Shown here: positions 36,769 to 50,106 of the stretch, in pieces
How positions within the stretch are numbered: the first letter of the stretch is position 1
How the letters are laid out: each line of letters opens with the position of its first letter
Notes under the pieces: model-generated
Databases searched by the model: none
Told to the model about the DNA's origin: nothing
Seen by the model: only the letters and a program-made list of their open reading frames with translations
Source: Symsagittifera roscoffensis
Taxonomy: Eukaryota > Xenacoelomorpha > Acoela > Convolutidae
NCBI RefSeq assembly: GCF_963678635.1
Contig: NC_087062.1
Location: 13,436,670-13,500,669 of the forward strand
Reading direction: 5' to 3'
DNA: 64,000 nt
Program-made: the position numbers and the translations under genes

Positions 36769-37113
36769 ATGTCATTCAAAAGTTTACGAAATAAACAAAC
36801 AATCGTTTTACACAATTGTGAAATAGATAACAAAAAATACGATCTTGTAATCACACCCCATACACAAACAGTTGGATACATTAGAACAAAACGACAAACC
36901 ATAAAAAGGAAAATTATAAACAAACAAAGACAAATCACACGAAAAAAATTTTCAAAAATTAGAAACGCATTTTCTGAATCAGAAGCCAACAGTTTAGACG
37001 AACTATACAAATTAAAAGAATCAATAGATAAAAATTGTCCCATCCATGATCAATTATATTTTTCGACTCAGAAACAATTTCAAATTCATCAAAAAGAGGA
37101 AAAAGAAGAATAA
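36769..37113 (+). pseudogene. Small basic ORF upstream of gag (element A)
   Basis: A 114-codon frame that opens MSFKSLRNKQTIVLHN and is rich in Lys, Arg and Asn, with a strongly basic centre (TKRQTIKRKIINKQRQITRK). In element B the same frame continues about 20 residues further in place of the EEKEE end seen here. This copy therefore has a frameshift near 37064, in a run of T. Element B has lost the ATG (ACG). The position fits a matrix-like or RNA-binding part of gag, or a separate leader ORF. No family recognised. Confidence 0.5.
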
Positions 37114-37209
37114 AAAAGCAATATAAACACAAACCAGTACACCTGTATAATTGGAATCAACCAACTAGACACATCGATAGTTATATATTAACAGTCATCA
37201 AACGAAAAA

Positions 37210-39345
37210 ATGAGCCACACTCAAAAAGACGAAAGTCCAGATGAAGAAGCAGTTTTTCCCTTTCTTATAGATTCACTCGATGATGGAGGACAACACAATT
37301 TTTGCAAGAATTTACTCGTAAATTTGTTTAAACCAGGAATCAGCCCATGCAAAGCTGAATTCCCAGATGTAAAAATCAAAAGACAAATTATTGAACATTA
37401 TTTGAAAGACTTATGTAACCTAACACAACAATATGGAATCTACACCAAAGAATTCAGCACACCAAATACAGCCCATCGTAAATATGTAATTCAAACAGAC
37501 GATATTGAATTAGAATTTTCAAAAGTATTCATAGAATATATCAAAAGCCTTTAATATCATAATTCACAAAGAGCAAACTCCATATTCACTAACGAAGTTT
37601 TTGCAGTAATATATAGTTATGTATCCATATTAGAAAAAACAGAAGGTCAAAGTATATCACCAACCGAAACATCCAAACATACAAAAGTACGAAATGAAAT
37701 CACAGTACTTTCAACATTTCTACATATAATCCGCGAAAATTTCACTAAAGAAGATGTTTCACAAAACACTAAACATGATTTACAAAAGATTTTAGCATGG
37801 TTTATAATTGATTATTTCACCCACAATTTAGATTTAATTTCACAAGCAAGAAAAAATTTCAGACCTCAAAATATCAATGACGACACTGTTCTTTCAGAAC
37901 AATCAGATTAGGTTTGGGACCCTGACTGGTCTCATCCAACATTTCTAAATATCCCACAAGCTATCTCGAGTCAAGCAATAATTACAATATCTTTTCAAAG
38001 AGATTATGTAAAAGTAGTACCATTAACCATTGATGCAACACCATTGAATTATAATAAATTTTTACCTGATACACGAAATAACAGTTTAAATTCGACGGTC
38101 ATACACAATGAAAACCTCAATGGAACCAGAAATCTTACACAACAAGATATTCAAACACCATCACACTTCATAAATGAAGAAATCGTCCAGACAACAGCAA
38201 CAACTACACAACAGAGTGTTTCACCAATACACCCCAATCTGACAACACCAAGGAATACAAATACATCACTAACACAGGTAACCTTACAATCAACCGTAAA
38301 ACCTTCGGTTGCTGCAAAATATTCACATATGGACTATCAAACGTCCAATAACATAGAACAATGACAATACCGTCAAAAACACGAAAACCATTCACAAGAA
38401 ACACTTTTGCAGAAACACGTATGTTCCCATTATTGGAATCTCCCAAAAACATCGACCAATTCAGTAAATTTTCCAGATCATCCACAACCTACACAGGATT
38501 ATAGTGAAAATTACCCATTCTTTCAACAAGATAAAAATAAACAACATACACCATATAATACAAACTATTTATCATCTGATGAAGATGATTATCACCAACC
38601 AGATTTTTTTGCACCATATACTAAAGAATATCGCACACAGAGACCGCGACAATCTCAACCATCTCAAAATATGAAAATTTATCCACAAAACCGAACAGAT
38701 GTACAAAATCCACAACAAATGCATACACAAAACCCATTTAACACACAATCTTTTCAACCAATACAACCAAAAAACTTAATGTTAATGCATTCTTATCAAC
38801 CAACTCAAATGCAAAATGAAATACTGCTTCCATATTACCTTCAGCAACACGAAATAACAAAAAATCAATTTTCAAATTTTTCGCAAATGCCAAATGCCGC
38901 AGAATCACTACAGATGACAATGATTCCATACCTCATGGGTGGATCATCAATAACATCCAATAAACCACTGATGGTATTCACAGGAACAGATCCTGAATAT
39001 TCTGTAGAAGATTATCTAAATGCAGTAACAGTTAATTTAGTTCTAAATATAGGACCTGAACCAATTAATACGCCACTACATCAAAATTGGATACATAGAC
39101 GCACAGCACTAATACAAACAACCCTAGATGGTGCAGCTCAAAAATTGTTTTCAGTATTACTTATTGAAATAAAATCAGACTGGAAAAGATTCACACAAGA
39201 AATTTCAAAATTGTTTGACTCTGAAAGAAACAAACAACACCAAAGAGTTTTATGTAATGAAATTCGCAGATTACCAAATGAAATTATCAAACAATTAGCA
39301 GTACGTATTAAAACACTAGTTGGAAAAGCATATTCACTTAATTAA
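37210..39345 (+). pseudogene. gag: gag, N-terminal to capsid part (element A)
   Basis: It starts MSHTQKDESPDEEAVFPFL. The frame is cut by a stop at 37554, by another near 37912, and by a frameshift and small deletion near 38360-38420. From 38407 a long open run holds a Gln/Asn/Pro-rich linker and then the capsid-like part. That part has the Ty3/Gypsy gag look: PLMVFTGTDPEYSVEDYL, then TTLDGAAQKLFSVL, SDWKRFTQEISKLF and LAVRIKTLVGKAYSL. Element B has QKWFSVL where this copy has QKLFSVL, so a conserved Trp is lost here. The run ends at TAA 39343-39345, and an identical stop is present in element B. Gag would form the particle around the RNA. Confidence 0.75.
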
Positions 39346-39366
39346 CATGACTATAAAAACACAAAA

Positions 39367-40400
39367 ATGACAGAAATTTTAATGATGACCTTAACACCTC
39401 AATTAAGGAAAATAGCTATAAAAAAGAGAGCATCTCATCCTTCCTCAATTCGAGAACCAGATTTAGGTTTTCGAAAATTAGTAGATAAACTAGAACAAGC
39501 AGAAATCTCAATGAAACTCGAAGAAACAGAAAATCTAAAACTACAATATGTTAATCGAATTAAAACAAATACTACACATATAAATAACATACAAGAATCA
39601 GACACAGACCTGATTGAAAAAATCACTGAAAAACTAAATATCTACGAAAAACATCCAATTTTTAAATGCAAACCATCCTTCAAAAATGGTGTAATTATTG
39701 CCGACAATACGGACACAGTATTTCCGAATGTAGACAAAAACAACAAGACAATCAGATTACACCTCAAAAGTACAAAGAACCAAATAAATCATTCTATCAA
39801 TACATGAAAAAAGACCAAAATCTACCAAACAAATTTATATATAGTAACAACAGTTCAGGAAAACCACTTCCATGCAATTCAAATTACACAAGAAATCAAT
39901 CACCATAAAACTCAAGTTATAGAGTTAGATCAAACGAACGCGGAAATACACGAAATTTTTCACAAAATAGATATAATCGATCGAATAGCCAAAATAACCA
40001 AAATAACTATTCACGATCGATTTCCAATACAACAGAATTTATTTCTGGATACAGTTCCCAATCAAACCCAAGGAATAGACACTATTCCAATAATCAATCA
40101 CGAAACTCATCATACAACAGAAATTGAAACTATTCACATAATAGAAATAGAAGTTATTCAAACAATCGAAATCAAAATAACCCGAACAATCGATCAAGGA
40201 ATAATTCTTATAATAGATCAAACTATCACAGATCAAACGATCACCATCAAAACAGATCACAAAATATTTCACAAAATCGAAACTCAAGTTACAATAATCG
40301 ATACAGAAATAATTCCCAGTCACCCCACAGGAGTAATAACCGTTATCCTGATTCTAAACATCGATACAGAAGTAGCACACCAAAACATCAAAAACACATT
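39367..40400 (+). pseudogene. gag: gag C-terminal part and nucleocapsid (element A)
   Basis: In frame with the capsid part after the shared stop: MTEILMMTLTPQLRK and a charged coiled segment ending LEQAEISMKLEETENLKL. A one-base shift before the knuckle moves the frame to 39666-39908. There, 39690-39731 encodes C-x2-C-x4-H-x4-C (CNYCRQYGHSISEC), the zinc knuckle that binds genomic RNA. A long Asn/Arg/Ser-rich low-complexity tail follows, also broken by a stop near 39906. Confidence 0.75.
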
Positions 40401-40406
40401 AATCAA

Positions 40407-41300
40407 GTGCAAACAAATGAAGAAACAACTTCAGACCACCCAGGTATTGATGACACAGGAAGTAACGAACTACAACTAAATCGTATAAATTGTGAATCGT
40501 CAGATACAGAAAGTGATACAGATAATACCATCTCCGTAAATATGATAACAGTCGAAAACGACTATGAACCTATCATATATGAACAACCTTTTACCTCACA
40601 TATATATATGAAAATCAATTGGAACTCCTTCACAATTACTATATTGGACCCAGTGATACTATACAAACTACACAAGAAGTAAACGGGATTAACACGGTAA
40701 TCAAACCCGATAAAAAAGACGAAACACAATGCTCAAACACAAAACATATTTATCCAAATATACAAAAAGAACAACCAAGATAAAAAATTTGGACAATTCC
40801 ATTTCTCTTAGAAAGCCCAGGAAACAAAGAATTTCAACCACCAGATCTTGAAATTGATTTTTTAATTGACTCAGGAGCAGAATCAAATACAATTAATATT
40901 CCCACATGGAATGAAAGCAAAACAGTGCACCCAAAATTAACACCTCTTGAAACCTCTAGTAAATTAGCAACAGCACAAGGATCAACATTAGTAAATTATG
41001 GAAAATTCTAATTATTTTTTCTCCCCACGAGAACAATGGAACAAAACAAAATTTTAAACAAACCATTTAAACAAATATTTCATATTACTGATATTAAACA
41101 CAATGTCATTGGCATACCATTTATGTCTAAATATATACCAACAATCAAAGATAAGTACACAAAAACAAAAAATACAGCCCTAACAATCTTCCAAAGATTA
41201 AACAAACAACCACCATCCTTCTCAAAATTTTACCCCATTATCATTTACCACTATCAGGGAATATATATAATTTTTCAAAAAAATAAGTTCACCAGTATGA
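40407..41300 (+). pseudogene. pro: Aspartic protease region (element A)
   Basis: After an acidic stretch (DTESDTDNTI-like) the frame reads EIDFLIDSGAESN at 40855-40890. DSGA is the active-site loop of retroviral-type aspartic proteases, which act as dimers to cut Gag-Pol. Further on, KHNVIGIPFM is the likely equivalent of the ILG strand near the protease end. Stops and a shift near 40780 and 41010 break the frame. A 27-base segment found in two repeats of element B is absent here, a subfamily marker. Confidence 0.7.
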
Positions 41301-41328
41301 TAAAAGTCAAAATAAACAACAACTTTTC

Positions 41329-42489
41329 ATGTCAGACTTCGAATTTAAACCTATTCACAAATTTTTCAAAATTACGATCTCATCCATAAAATATTCGAAG
41401 AACACGAATTCTGACATCATTTCATTACACGTGTATAATAATACACCATATCAAGTAACATTACCCTCAGGACTTTTAGGATATTGTGAAATGAATGCTA
41501 CAATTTCACCTATAAATGAAGTAGCCCACCGCGTAAATAATACACTCCAATTATTAGATATTTGCCAATCAACAATTCTTGACGAAGAATTATCCATAAA
41601 TAATATAATAAGTAAGGAAAAAATAAACACAGATTACTTTACAAAAACACCATATTTTAAACCAACATTCAATATAACAAATTACACAAAACAACAACAA
41701 AAATTTTTAACAATGTTTTATTTTGAACGTTCACAAATTACACAAATTGAATTTGATAAATTAGCAAAACAACTGTTAAAATATTCAACAGTCTACGCAA
41801 CATCAAAATTTGACGTTGGAAAAATTAGTTTATCACTACACCTCCCGTTAAAACCCGACGCAGTTTTCAAAAAACAAAGAGCCAGTAAAGTACCAATTCA
41901 CTTACATGACAAAGTAAACAGATTACTTGACATCTTAGAACAATACGAAATTATCTCACCAGTAAATAAGGAAGAACAACCAAAAAGTAACAGTTTTGTC
42001 AACCCTGTTATCATTCTAGCAAAAGATGAATCACTAAAAATAGTTTTAGACGCTAGATACCTCAATTCACTAATTGACGAATCAAAATGCAATTGGCCTA
42101 TTGAACCCATACAAGTTATCTTAACAAAGATAAATGGTCAATATTTCAAAACCGCATTTATGAATAGTGCTTATAATCAAATGCCACTAGATGTACAATC
42201 ACGACGTTTAACACAATTTGTTATTGGAAATCAACAATATGAATTCAATCGCTTATTCTATGGAATATCCATAGGACCAGCAGCTTTTTCAGCCTTAAAG
42301 AGTAAAAATTTTAGACCACTAACACTCAAGAAAATTGCAATCACATACTTAGATGATGTTTTCATGCAATCACAAACTAAAGAAGAAATGTTTACAGTTT
42401 TAGAACAGTATCATAAAACACTCCAGAACAAAAATCTGAAGGCAGCTCCCTATAAATCACACTTCTTTCTAGCACGCGTTAAATTTTAG
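41329..42489 (+). pseudogene. pol: Reverse transcriptase (element A)
   Basis: A 386-codon open run with the Ty3/Gypsy RT landmarks in order: NPVIILAKDESLKIVLDARY (about residues 225-244), the A-motif region FMNSAYNQ (about 277-285), FNRLFYGISIGPAAFS, and the catalytic YLDDVF (about 340-345). In the A motif the aspartate expected just before the NSAYNQ segment is missing, as if one codon had been lost, while the last two aspartates are present. This copy would be inactive even without its other lesions. The frame opens in an RT-connector segment that overlaps the preceding broken frame. Confidence 0.85.
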
Positions 42490-43069
42490 TACATAATATA
42501 GAACGATAAACTATCACTCCATTAAAATCACGCATTGATGCCATTCAAAAAATTCAACCACCTACAAATAAATTGAAAAGCCAAGAATTCCTTGGATGTT
42601 AAAATTCTTAAGTAAGTATGTTTACAAAATGCAATTATACTTAAGACCCTTCTATAACATCCTCAGACAACAAAATAATTTTGAATGGACCACTGAACAT
42701 CAAACACGATTTGAAGAAATTAAAAAACTTTTAAATGAACAAATTTCAAATACAATTCCAGATCCAAATCAACCATTCTACGCAATGTGCGATGCTTCAA
42801 ATTTTGGCATCGGCGCAGCATTGCTACAATCACATAGTGGAACAAATAAAATGAACCTTATATCAGCAAATTCACGATTATTCACTCAAGCAGAGCTACG
42901 ACTCTCAACTCTAGTGAGAGAATGTACAGCTATAATTTATACACTTACAGAATATGAATTTCTGATACTTGGATCAAATCACCCAACAGTTCTTTTCACA
43001 GATCACAAACCAATTTTATTTCTCTTTACACAAAAGTCAAATCCAAATCATGGAGTTTATAGATTTTAA
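42490..43069 (+). pseudogene. pol: RNase H (element A)
   Basis: Open from 42596. FEWTTEHQTRFEEIKKLL is the tether helix. FYAMCDASNFGIGAALLQ holds the first catalytic Asp, LSTLVRECTAIIYTL the Glu, and VLFTDHKPILFLF the Asp of the TDHKPL-type motif. The stretch at 42490-42595 between RT and this frame is shifted. RNase H removes the RNA strand during reverse transcription. Confidence 0.85.
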
Positions 43070-45350
43070 CTAATTCTAATGAAATTTCCAAACCTACATA
43101 TAGTTTGGACAGCAGGAAAAAACCTTGCGTTACCAGATACCTTAGGTTGAAATACGCCACCTGAATTACTCACAAGAAAAACTACAGTTGAAATACCACA
43201 AAATATTAAATTTTATCTTGCAAAAGATGAAACATCACCCCGACTAGAATGCAAACATGCAGTAAAAACTGATATTGATCAATCACAGATCAATAATCTG
43301 CAACATTTTCCACTCTACTTAGATTGCCAGAATAATCACTACGAAGTTGATTTACTAGTCACATCAACTTTTAAACCAATTCCATACTCACAATGGATAA
43401 AAAATAACACTCAACAAAAAAGAATAAAACAACATTTACATAAAAAAGACCTTTTTCCATTAATTGAAAACGAAAATTTAACCGATAAAATAAATTTATC
43501 AGGACCGCAAACAACTGATTCAAAATACACAATAAATCAAGTTTTTGACCTCCATGACCCACTTGACACAATTCCCTTATCAAAACTGGAATATGACAAT
43601 ATTTTTATCCCCCCCACAGATAAAATTACACTTGAACTTTTAAAACAATATCAAAATCTCGACCCAGTAGTTAGACAACTAAAATCATGGCACAAATACA
43701 AAACTAAGCCCGTAAAAGCAGATACCACAATTTTAGGAAATAAAATACTCCTCCGTTATTTCCGAAAATTTAATAACACAACAGTTAATGAAAATACAGG
43801 TCTTTTAGAATATCATTTAAATGATTCAAAAGTTCCCTGTCTTCCATTAAGTTTGATATTAATAGCTTTTAACATCTCACATACACAAAATACTAAAGGA
43901 CACTCCGGATCGGAGAAAACACACTCAAATTTTACACAAAATTTTTATTTCCCAAATGCACCAATTTGAATAAAAGTATTATGCAATGATTGTATAATAT
44001 GTCAATTAAACAAACCTTATCCAAATCAAAAATAAATAGCAACAAAACAAGATTTTAAAGGACAAAGTTTATATTTTAACCATCGCATTTCATTCGATAC
44101 AAAAGGACCAATTTCACCATCTTCTGAAGGAAACTCCTACATTATGGTCATTGTTGACGCATTTACACATTATGTAGCACTCAACCCAGTAAAACATTGT
44201 AATGCTTATTATGCTTAAACGACGCTTTATGAACATTGGATAACTAATTTCGGACTACGCGAAATCTTAGTTACAGACAACGGCACAGAAATCATAAATA
44301 ATGAAATCATCAAACTACGCCACTTATATAACATCAAACATAAACCACGTACCTCTCAAGCACCTTGGACAAACGGTTTAGTCGAAGGTATGAACCGTTC
44401 ACTACAAGAATATCTCCGATGTATCATAAATGGAAACGACACAAAATACACAGAATGGTCAGCAGATGTAAAACTATTTCCCTTGGCATACAATTCACAA
44501 ATCACGACAACTTTAGGAATGTCACCATACGAAATGGTTTTTAATACAGCAAATTCCCATAAAAATGCACAAGGTTATTGCCAACCAAATAAAGACTCAA
44601 TTTGTTATAACCTACCTTTACACACACATCATGAAGATCATTTTCATCACCCACAAATTTTTAAATTAGCCTCCGGCACACACACTGAATGGATTTTAAA
44701 TATAGATAAAAATCACAATGAAATTTACCAAAAAGTAACAAAGAAAATGTTACAAAGGCAAAATATTAACGACCAAATTAATTCACGCTTTACACCAGCC
44801 ACAGATTTAAAAAGTGGAACATTTGTCTTAATACCTAACTTTAATACACAAAAGGAATCTCTAAAAAATTACAACCCCTTCGAAAAGGACCATACCAAAT
44901 AATTGCCAAACCCACTGACGTAACGTAAAAACTCACAGATTCAAATAAAAAGGAAATTGTTCAACATCGTAACAATCTATTTCCCTACTTCCCAAAAAAA
45001 TACGCACTACGCGAATTAACTCAATTATATTCTTTCACAGGTTTAAACGTTATTCAAAATCATCTGAATACAGAAAAAGAAATCAAGGAACAAGACAACG
45101 TTCATCATGAAAATCAACATCAAAAACAAACCAAAGCTAAAAACAATCAAAAAATATCAGACCCAAAAATACCTCAAAAAGAAAGAAAAAACCGGAAAAT
45201 GATAGAAAAAATTTCACCACAAGAACAAGTAGAAAAATCAGAACATTGAGAATTATCACGACTTAGAAATCAACCACGTAAGAACTACAGAACATTCATT
45301 CCACAATCTAAAATACTAAAGAAAGTTGAATTTCAAAAACAACTTTGATT
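43070..45350 (+). pseudogene. pol: Integrase (element A)
   Basis: After a linker the HHCC zinc-binding domain is visible near 43870-44010: an HTQNTKGHSG stretch, then CNDCIICQ. The catalytic core follows with FDTKGPISP (first Asp, about 44095), ILVTDNGTEI (second Asp, about 44270) and NGLVEGMNRSLQEYL (Glu, about 44380). A stop at 44216 and others break it; the last open part is 44390-44902. The C-terminal end is Lys/Gln/Asn-rich up to about 45350. Integrase inserts the DNA copy; a 4-bp target duplication agrees with this enzyme type. Confidence 0.82.
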
Positions 45351-46372
45351 TTAAAAATTAATAATTTTTGCACCTCTGGATAATTTTGAACTTTCATTTT
45401 TCAAAATAACATGCTGACAAACACGCAACAATTCTAGTTCAGATTCAGCCAATAGGATTCACTTAAATCCGTCACCTTCTATATCTCTAACACCAACCTA
45501 TTAGCCGAAAGATATTAAACTCCAGGCATATCTATAACTATAACTTTACAACCTCCAGGTCAAAAATAAGCAACCCGCTAAAACTTGACAACTAAAATAA
45601 ATACCAGCATAATATTATAACCCTCCCCTATCTAATAACGCAAAGATCAACAATATTTTCCCAACTCAGACCTCAAAAACCCTCCAACCAAAAATGGCAA
45701 ATTAGCCAAAAGTAAAAAAAGGACCATATTCATTTGGCCTAAAGTACAAATATCTCAAAACTACCCCAGATCAGCCGACAAATAAAAATGAAGCAAAGAA
45801 GACCTCCCAAACACCATAAAATTAGCCACCAACAACTTTTCACAAAACTCAACCCACTTGTCAAAAAATCAATAAATAACTCGACCACACTTGAATCTTG
45901 CCTCAAACAACAAAAAATATTCGACAAAGAAATCATTTCTTAAATGCTCTTCTCTCGATCAGTCAATATCTTTAAAAATACAATTTTAAACCTTTTAATA
46001 AACTTTTTCATACTATTCAAACTTTTGTTCATATTTCTATTTGATACTTTTGAAGCTTTTATAGTCATTTTAATAGTTTTTTGCAATTTTTTTAAATTTT
46101 CTACTCCCTATTTGAAATATAACTCCAACTTTCCCAAACCATTGATCATATTCTCAGGTACGATAATCCAAAGTCTATTTAAATGATACGAACAATTTTT
46201 AGTAGAACAGATATTTTTTTTACTATTTGTAATTTTCATCATATTTTTATCATCCCCAATACTGACAATGTGCAAATGTGTAAAAAAGGCAAAAGTCACA
46301 TTCGCCTTAGCAACAATCCTTTTGATTCTTTTCATCGAAGAATACTACAATAAACATAAATCTTCCCACTAG
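45351..46372 (+). other. Pol-env spacer with a hydrophobic ORF
   Basis: The first 600 bases show no frame I can defend. At 45944-46186 an open frame of 80 codons is almost entirely hydrophobic (LLINFFILFKLLFIFLF followed by a second apolar run). A further apolar run follows in another frame (LLFVIFIIFLSSPILTM). It could be a remnant of an env leader or a small membrane protein, or it could be AT-rich noise: T-rich DNA makes Phe/Leu/Ile. Confidence 0.35.
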
Positions 46373-47501
46373 AAAAAATCAATCGAACACTTTCAAAAAG
46401 TTCTAACCAACAATCACAAAAGCAGTCTTCTTCGACGTCATCCCAAGAAAACCCAACAATACCTACAACTACCCAAAACCCCCAAACATCCACACGAATT
46501 TCTTTCAAAGATAATCCATACACTTTTGAAGAACGACACGCTCGCTTATCCGAACTATTAGAACCAGTTCAGCGACAGGTACCTCTAAGTGAACCAACAT
46601 ATAACTTGTACCCCATATTACCACAAGAATTAAGTAGAAGAAACATTAGTCAAAACCAAAATACAGTCGAAATAAATAGAAAAATTATACATCCACGACG
46701 AAATAGAAGTTTTCAAACCCCTAGAGTTCATTTTGATATACCCCAATCACCAACACCAACTACTCCAGAAATTTCAAGTAGTACATTGCCAGAAACTCCC
46801 ACACTACTTTCACAACAGAGCACCTCAAATATACCCTCAGATTACTTAGGTTCAACACCAACATCTGAACAAACACGTGAAAATCCCTTTAACCCCCCCA
46901 ATCCCACAGCACGACTACCATATTGGGCAACACACTCATAAACACAAGGTGAACCAAACTTAGTGAAAGATCCAATAGATATTTCTACGGATACAACACT
47001 ATCATCACTACCAGAAACATTATCACTACCGTCAACACCATCATAAAGTCAAATTTCACCGACGCTTTTCCCTTTAAATTTCCCAAACAATCTCGACGCT
47101 AGATATCGTGAACAATCATCAGCAAACACCCCTTTACGATTAGATTGGAATACTTTCGTAGCACCTCCCCCATTGATTGGACAACATCAAGATAGTAACC
47201 GACTCCACAGTTGGGCACTCAAAAGACTACAATATAGACAAGATATCCACGAAGATATTCGTGAACACAAAATTCAAATACTTCAACAAAATAGTCTGCA
47301 ATTGAAATTCGAAATCACGATCAAACTTAACAAAATTGTTCAACATCCCTACCCATTATATCCACCAAATAAAACAGCTCAATCGCCACCATTTATAGCA
47401 ACTGAAGTAATATATAAATACGATAGATATACCAATAACACAATTGGTTACATCACATTTTATAACCCATACTCAGGATTATCATACACATGTATATTCT
47501 A
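46373..47501 (+). pseudogene. P/S/T-rich segment upstream of env (element A)
   Basis: One mostly open frame: Ser/Gln-rich to about 46500, then Pro/Ser/Thr-rich (QSPTPTTPEISSSTLPETPT), with stops near 46939 and 47044. It continues at 47173-47502 with a charged helical stretch (WALKRLQYRQDIHEDIREHK) and then a Tyr/Asn-rich end. It runs in the same direction just before the env-like region. It may be the N-terminal part of env or a separate ORF; no domain recognised. Confidence 0.4.
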
Positions 47502-50106
47502 AAAATACTAACAATTCAACACATCTTTTTTAAAATATTTTCCGACCAAAACACAAATCCTTCTCCTCGCACAGGACCCCAGGATTTATTAGTAACACAC
47601 TACTAGTAAGAAGAAAACGAACAAAAAACACTACACAAATATGCAATAAATCAAGTATCACAATGCGAAACAGAACCACAAGCTATAGAAACTACAAATG
47701 TAATAGCAATATTGTATTCAAAAGCCCGAGCAACAACAGTCACAGGATATAAATTTACAGCAATATTTTCCGAAAAGAAAGTACACTGTTCAAAAATCTC
47801 CAATGGAAATAAGAACCGACTTGATCACGAATAATTCTATCAAAGTAATATAGAACGACTTTTACATCTAAATCCCGATGATTGTAAAAACGAACTACTC
47901 AGACTAAACATCACAAAAATTAGAAACACAGACAGAAAAATAGTAAATTTCCAAGTCTTTGCCGACTCTGTACACCAAGCACAACTTGAAAGATATCAAG
48001 GACATATAAAACTAGACGAAAAATACCCATACAACGGCGCACACGGAAGATTAACATATGACATACACGATAAATACTGGGTACCACATATTGGAATAAA
48101 TGACCCCTCAAACTGCAAAGCAGACACAAAAAATAAAGGATATCAAGAAATAATGTTTTTCGATTGGAAAATACAACTCAAAAAAGTACAACTCACACGA
48201 TATTTATCTGATAACACATTGATCTATCAAGGAATTAGATTACCTTGCAAAAATGATCAAGATTATTGTGACCCTACAACACGGACACAAGCAACAATTG
48301 TTTGGTTTCCCGAAGGTACATGCACAACATTCCAAGTAGCAAAAATACACGCTCAAATGATAAAATTTCATGAAAAATATTTTATAGAATCAATTCCATA
48401 CGAACGAGTAAATCCATCCCGAAAACAAAGTAATGATTTTAGAAATATTCATGATATAGAAAATAAATTAACTTGTTTCCAATATATCAAGAAACAGAAA
48501 TTGCATGCAAATACAGAAATCCACTTTAAAAGACGCAATACTCTGAAATACTTGTCGAATACGAAAAAGGTTTCAACAAGACCACTGGAAAAATAAAATT
48601 TGACCCTTATGCCACAAGTCACCCTATAATTGAAGGAACATCATACATTTCAGTTAACTTTCAAAAAAGCACAGGTCAACCTCGTGGAAAACTAAAGCCA
48701 CATGACAGTAAAATCGCACGTCTACAAGAACTATCACTAATGAATAACACCTATTTCGGTAATATTCATTACGATATCCACTTAGATATGGAGCTAGGCT
48801 ACACAATTAGTCGAATTTTTCAAGAAATGTCACTCTCCGAATTAGAAACACTTCACCAATTATGCGAATTAGAATGAACACAAATCCTACAATCACTCGC
48901 TCTAGCAGTACTAAAAATACCATACGCAGGATACTTATTATCAGGAAATACATCAAATTTTCTAGACTACGAAGGAAATATTTTATGGTTTTATACTTTT
49001 AACAAAAAAGTATCACCACTATATGTTTTTGAAGACAAACGTTGCTATAAAAGTATCCCTATATTCTATAAAAATAAAGTACATTTTGTCGACACACTTT
49101 CAAGACGAACATATTTTTGGGATACCGCAGTCCCATGTGGATCAAAAAATAGCCACAATGTAGTACAATTGAATCCTGATAAAGATAAATACTATCTCCT
49201 TACACCATACACTACGTTAATGCAATCACTCCAAAAGTTTTCACCCGAAAGCATCAGAGCTATTGCTCGTAATCCAAATATTGATTTACAATCAATTGGA
49301 ATATATTCTAAATCAGATATCCAACATCACATTAGAACACAACAATTTCAAGAATTATTAACACAAATGGACACTATACAAAGACAGTCAGTTGACCAAA
49401 ATTTAAGAAAACTTGCCGAAACCGCAGGATTTGCAGATATTTATACACAAGATTATAGCGGATATTTTAAAGACATTAAAGACTATATATATTTAAACGG
49501 TAAAAAATACAGACCACAGGATATTTCACTTATAAATATTTTCAGTTTTGTCACCCTAAAAAATGAAATTCTAGCTTTTCTAGGACGGCCCTATTACATC
49601 TTAGAAAAAATAACTATCTTATACGCAATGTTTAACTTTATAGGATTTCTTTTCTCACTTTTAAAAGGAATCTATAACACATGCGCTATACACACACAAG
49701 TAAACAGACAAGCAAGTGTAGCTCGCATACTGTTTGCAGGATTTTTTGGAATTTTTCATCATCAATAAACAAAATACTTCTAGACGCACAAATAAAAAAA
49801 TATAACACAAAAATATCCACAAGACAAAACGCTTACGACGAAGAACACAATAATATAGAGATAGCACCTACCGCACCACAGTTGCCACGCCTACCACAAA
49901 ACCATTCATTATCATTAGTTCCTTGTAATTTCCGAAACCTAGCAATCGCAAATAATCCAAATTCTAGACCAAATATAGCACAAAGCCCCATCCAACATAT
50001 AATGACACATCATTCACAAAATGATAATACATACGAACAAATTATAGAACAACCTCACACCACCACTTTTCAGTCTCAAAATAATCAATTTTTTAGCCCA
50101 CGATGA
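47502..50106 (+). pseudogene. env: Env-like glycoprotein (element A, broken)
   Basis: Open pieces at 48153-48596, about 48600-49168 and 49169-49768, then a tail at 49775-50106, are separated by stops and frameshifts. The piece from 48.86 to 49.17 kb has regularly placed cysteines and the short runs KVSPLYVFEDKRCY and FVDTLSRRTYF. The C-terminal piece has a helical stretch (LTQMDTIQRQSVDQNLRKL), a membrane anchor ILYAMFNFIGFLFSLL (about 49617-49665) and a polar cytoplasmic tail. That layout is of a class of viral fusion glycoproteins. The Cys-rich block reminds me of chuvirus (Jingchuvirales) glycoproteins, which other LTR elements have captured, but this is a memory-based impression. A frameshift near 49770 separates anchor and tail. 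Confidence 0.6.

Noticed and set aside
38204-40323. Minus-strand open frames rich in Phe, Tyr and Cys opposite gag
   Set aside because: They are shadows of the A-rich, Asn/Gln-rich sense strand of the retroelement.
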